Assembly: GCF_024347415.1 (NCBI RefSeq)
Contig: NZ_AP025477.1
Location: 1,550,001 to 1,614,000 of the forward strand
Length of the DNA: 64,000 bases
Direction: 5' to 3'
DNA from: Vibrio crassostreae
Lineage (GTDB): Bacteria; Pseudomonadota; Gammaproteobacteria; Enterobacterales; Vibrionaceae
A program made the translations under genes and the position numbers. Positions 62,408-64,000 of this stretch are shown piece by piece. Each line of letters starts with the position of its first letter. The stretch's first letter is position 1. The notes under the pieces are model-generated. The model made no database searches and was not told where the DNA came from. It saw only the letters and a program-made list of their open reading frames with translations.

Positions 62408-62426
62408 GATATTGATAACTATTATC
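62408..62426. promoter_or_regulatory. Fur box-like operator
   Basis: GATATTGATAACTATTATC matches 16 of 19 positions of the classical Fur box GATAATGATAATCATTATC. It lies 18-36 bases upstream of the DppD-like start codon. The rest of the 362-base gap to 62753 is AT-rich with no other clear feature. Confidence 0.7.
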
Positions 62427-62752
62427 ATTAGCATGTGTTGGATTTAGTGGAAGCAACGAGCACGAAAAGGATGAAGTGCCTCGAAATTTATCTTGGGTTA
62501 TTTCACGAATTTTCAGCAGAAAAGAAGTATTGAAAGAGGGGAAAATGAGAGTTGGATCAAACCACATTTCTTATGGGGAATCTTTTAAATGTAATTGCAG
62601 AAAATGCCTTTGGCAAAGTTTAAATGAGGCATTTATTAATTAGGTTTGTGAAGCGTCGGAATCATCACATTTCAGTACAGATTTTCTTAACAAGCCAAAT
62701 AGCATTTGCTACAGATTACCTGTCCATTACATGGTGCTTTTCGGAGGAAAAC

Positions 62753-62947
62753 ATGTCCATTAATTCTATCAACCATGATGAAATGACAAATATTGCAAAC
62801 AAATGGGATGCTGAAGAAGAAGTAGCTTTCAAACCAGAAAAGAAAATGAAGTCTGCTGAAGCTCGTCGTCGTATCGAGGCTCTAAGAGAAATTAGAGAAA
62901 GCGGTTTGAGTCTGGAAGAAGCGAGGGAGCTAGGTCTTATTCACTAA
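62753..62947 (+). CDS. Small charged protein
   Basis: 64 residues from ATG 62753 (AGGA ribosome site); the frame to 62624 is not supported by a ribosome site. The second half is a strongly charged helix (KSAEARRRIEALREIRES, then LSLEEARELGL). It recalls short PA3496-type putative envelope proteins in having an Arg/Glu-rich helix, but the match is uncertain. No signal peptide. Followed by a terminator. Confidence 0.7.
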   Translation: MSINSINHDEMTNIANKWDAEEEVAFKPEKKMKSAEARRRIEALREIRESGLSLEEARELGLIH

Positions 62948-62965
62948 TAATCCCCATTGCATTTA

Positions 62966-62990
62966 GAAGGGTGGCACCATGCCACCCTTT
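62966..62990 (+). terminator. Rho-independent terminator
   Basis: AAGGGTGGCA-cca-TGCCACCCTT and TTG, 19 bases after the small gene. Confidence 0.85.
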
Positions 62991-63212
62991 GATTTATAAG
63001 TATTTTTTTCATAAATCCCATCTAGATTAAATTAATATCTTAGTTATTGGCCTCACTGTTCCGCTAAGTTGCTCCCTTTTGACATTACGCTTTTTAGATG
63101 AAAAACACACACATGACATACTCTTGAACTAAGTTGTTTGACAGTAATATGCAACGCCACTAATTTTAAAGTTAAAGCAAAAACATGCGATGTCGTTGGT
63201 AAGGAGAAGGCT

Positions 63213-63698
63213 ATGTCAAATTCTGTGGCTAAAGCCAAAGAAGTGCTGTTTTATGAACCTGAAGATCCAAACGGATACCTGTCAAATTTTGCAGCTTGCC
63301 CCATTAAGGTTGATGATCAAATTTGGGCAACTAGCGAACATTATTATCAAGCGATGAAGTTTGCCTCTGAAGCGTTACGAAATGCCATTTTTGAAGCCAG
63401 TACCCCTGCTGAAGCGTTCTCTTTAAGTCGTGACTATGAAGACCAAGTTCGAGAAGACTGGTATGACATTCGTGTTGACGTGATGCAGTTCATTGTGACT
63501 GAGAAGTTCAGACAGAATCCACAGTTTGCGCTGTTTCTTACCAATACCGGAGATTCGGTGATCAAAGAACATTCCCACAAAGACCACTTCTGGGGCGATG
63601 GTGGTGATGGGACCGGTGAGAACCATCTAGGTAAGATTCTGATGGCAGTGCGTCAACAACTTCGCACTCAACAACTGCATTTGATTGCTCCGCATTAA
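63213..63698 (+). CDS. NADAR-family protein (YbiA-like)
   Basis: 161 residues from ATG 63213 (AAGGAGAAGG ribosome site); the 25 extra codons from TTG 63138 lack support. Family motifs: FYEPEDPNGYLSNFA, WATSEHYYQAMKF and WGDGGDGTGENHLGKILM. YbiA-type NADAR proteins are N-glycosidases that clear reactive intermediates of riboflavin synthesis; others act on NAD-derived or ADP-ribosylated substrates. Stand-alone gene with a terminator behind it. Confidence 0.9.
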   Translation: MSNSVAKAKEVLFYEPEDPNGYLSNFAACPIKVDDQIWATSEHYYQAMKFASEALRNAIFEASTPAEAFSLSRDYEDQVREDWYDIRVDVMQFIVTEKFRQNPQFALFLTNTGDSVIKEHSHKDHFWGDGGDGTGENHLGKILMAVRQQLRTQQLHLIAPH

Positions 63699-63752
63699 AT
63701 GAATTGTCTCGATCTCTCGTGATACGTTTGTTAAGCCTTCACTAATAAATTA

Positions 63753-63785
63753 AAAGGCCGTCCTGTAAGCTTACAGAGCGGCCTT
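63753..63785. terminator. Long hairpin terminator between NADAR gene and convergent gene
   Basis: AAAGGCCG-tc-CTGTAAGCTTACAG-ag-CGGCCTTT with T and A flanks; the inner part is itself a 14-bp palindrome. Confidence 0.8.
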
Positions 63786-63881
63786 TGTAATTGTTGGTCT
63801 CTAGGGTTGACTAAAAATCCCAAAACTTTTCACGAAGTCATTCATGGCCTATTAGCTAATCAAGTGAGCGCTAGCCAAGTG

Positions 63882-64000
63882 TTATAGATAGCTTTGTACA
63901 ATGTCGTCGAGCTGTCCATCATCTTTCATTTGATCTAGACGTTTGTTGATGAAGCTCTGCAGCTTAGGATCCATCTCAGGGTCAAATGCTAAGTGGATGG
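63882..64000 (-). CDS. Amino-acid-type solute-binding protein, C-terminal end only
   Basis: The final 38 codons of a minus-strand gene that runs out of the window, ending FINKRLDQMKDDGQLDDIVQSYL and TAA. The helix-linker-helix tail is typical of family 3 periplasmic binding proteins of amino-acid ABC transporters. The rest is not visible. Confidence 0.7.
   Translation of the reverse strand, partial: IHLAFDPEMDPKLQSFINKRLDQMKDDGQLDDIVQSYL

Overview
The window is a piece of the secondary chromosome (chromosome II) of a marine Vibrio, most like the Splendidus clade. The direct evidence is a chromosome-II replication and partition locus: parA2 and parB2, an origin with six evenly spaced GATC-bearing iterons next to one DnaA box, a 659-residue RctB initiator, and six 13-bp palindromes (TTTACANTGTAAA) that match the known Vibrio parS2 consensus. 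Gene content (GH20 hexosaminidase, PutAP, a Lap-type adhesin secretion set, TmcA, CtlX) fits a marine Vibrio. No tRNA, rRNA, CRISPR array or prophage was seen; the only mobile element is one IS3-family insertion sequence.

Layout. 1-1.1 kb: end of a sensor kinase. 1.2-11.5 kb: an amino-sugar-acid catabolic cluster (GH20 hexosaminidase, KDPG aldolase, KDG kinase, SSS symporter, RidA, amidohydrolase-type deacylase, divergent PLP D-serine-dehydratase-like enzyme, RpiR regulator). This set fits utilisation of oxidised chitin ends (N-acetylglucosaminic acid to glucosaminate to KDG to KDPG to pyruvate plus glyceraldehyde 3-phosphate). 11.5-25.5 kb: mixed genes, including a tandem pair of outer-membrane beta-barrels, a phosphoethanolamine transferase, ZntB-like and MscS-like membrane proteins, a GNAT enzyme, an AraC-type regulator, a small lipase-like hydrolase, CtlX, an ABC exporter, a DUF445 protein and an Lrp regulator. 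26-33 kb: proline catabolism (PutP, a separate PutA C-terminal-domain protein, PutA, an AraC regulator). 33-38.7 kb: two PEGA-domain paralogues, a probable small RNA preceded by three phased palindromes, a PAS-LuxR regulator and PdxH.

38.8-48.4 kb: a DctB/DctD-like pair whose regulator has a degraded sigma-54 ATPase domain, followed by a Lap-type cluster (membrane fusion protein, LapG protease, LapD c-di-GMP receptor, type I ABC transporter) that would export and retain a large adhesin not encoded here. 48.6-52.8 kb: a DUF342 protein and TmcA. 52.8-54.25 kb: an IS3-family element sitting in the loop of what was a parAB2 terminator. 54.3-59.7 kb: parB2, parA2, oriCII, rctB. 60.1-62.4 kb: a hypothetical gene and two Dpp-type ABC ATPases behind a Fur-box-like site. 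62.7-64 kb: a small charged protein, a NADAR-family enzyme and the tail of a solute-binding protein.

The most unusual features are the RctB-like sites lying outside the core origin (about 24 kb to its left, and downstream of rctB inside another gene), the insertion sequence that splits a terminator hairpin, three 12-bp palindromes spaced exactly 13 bp apart before a candidate small RNA, PutA encoded as two polypeptides, a DctD-like regulator without the GAFTGA loop, and an oxidised-chitin-type cluster.
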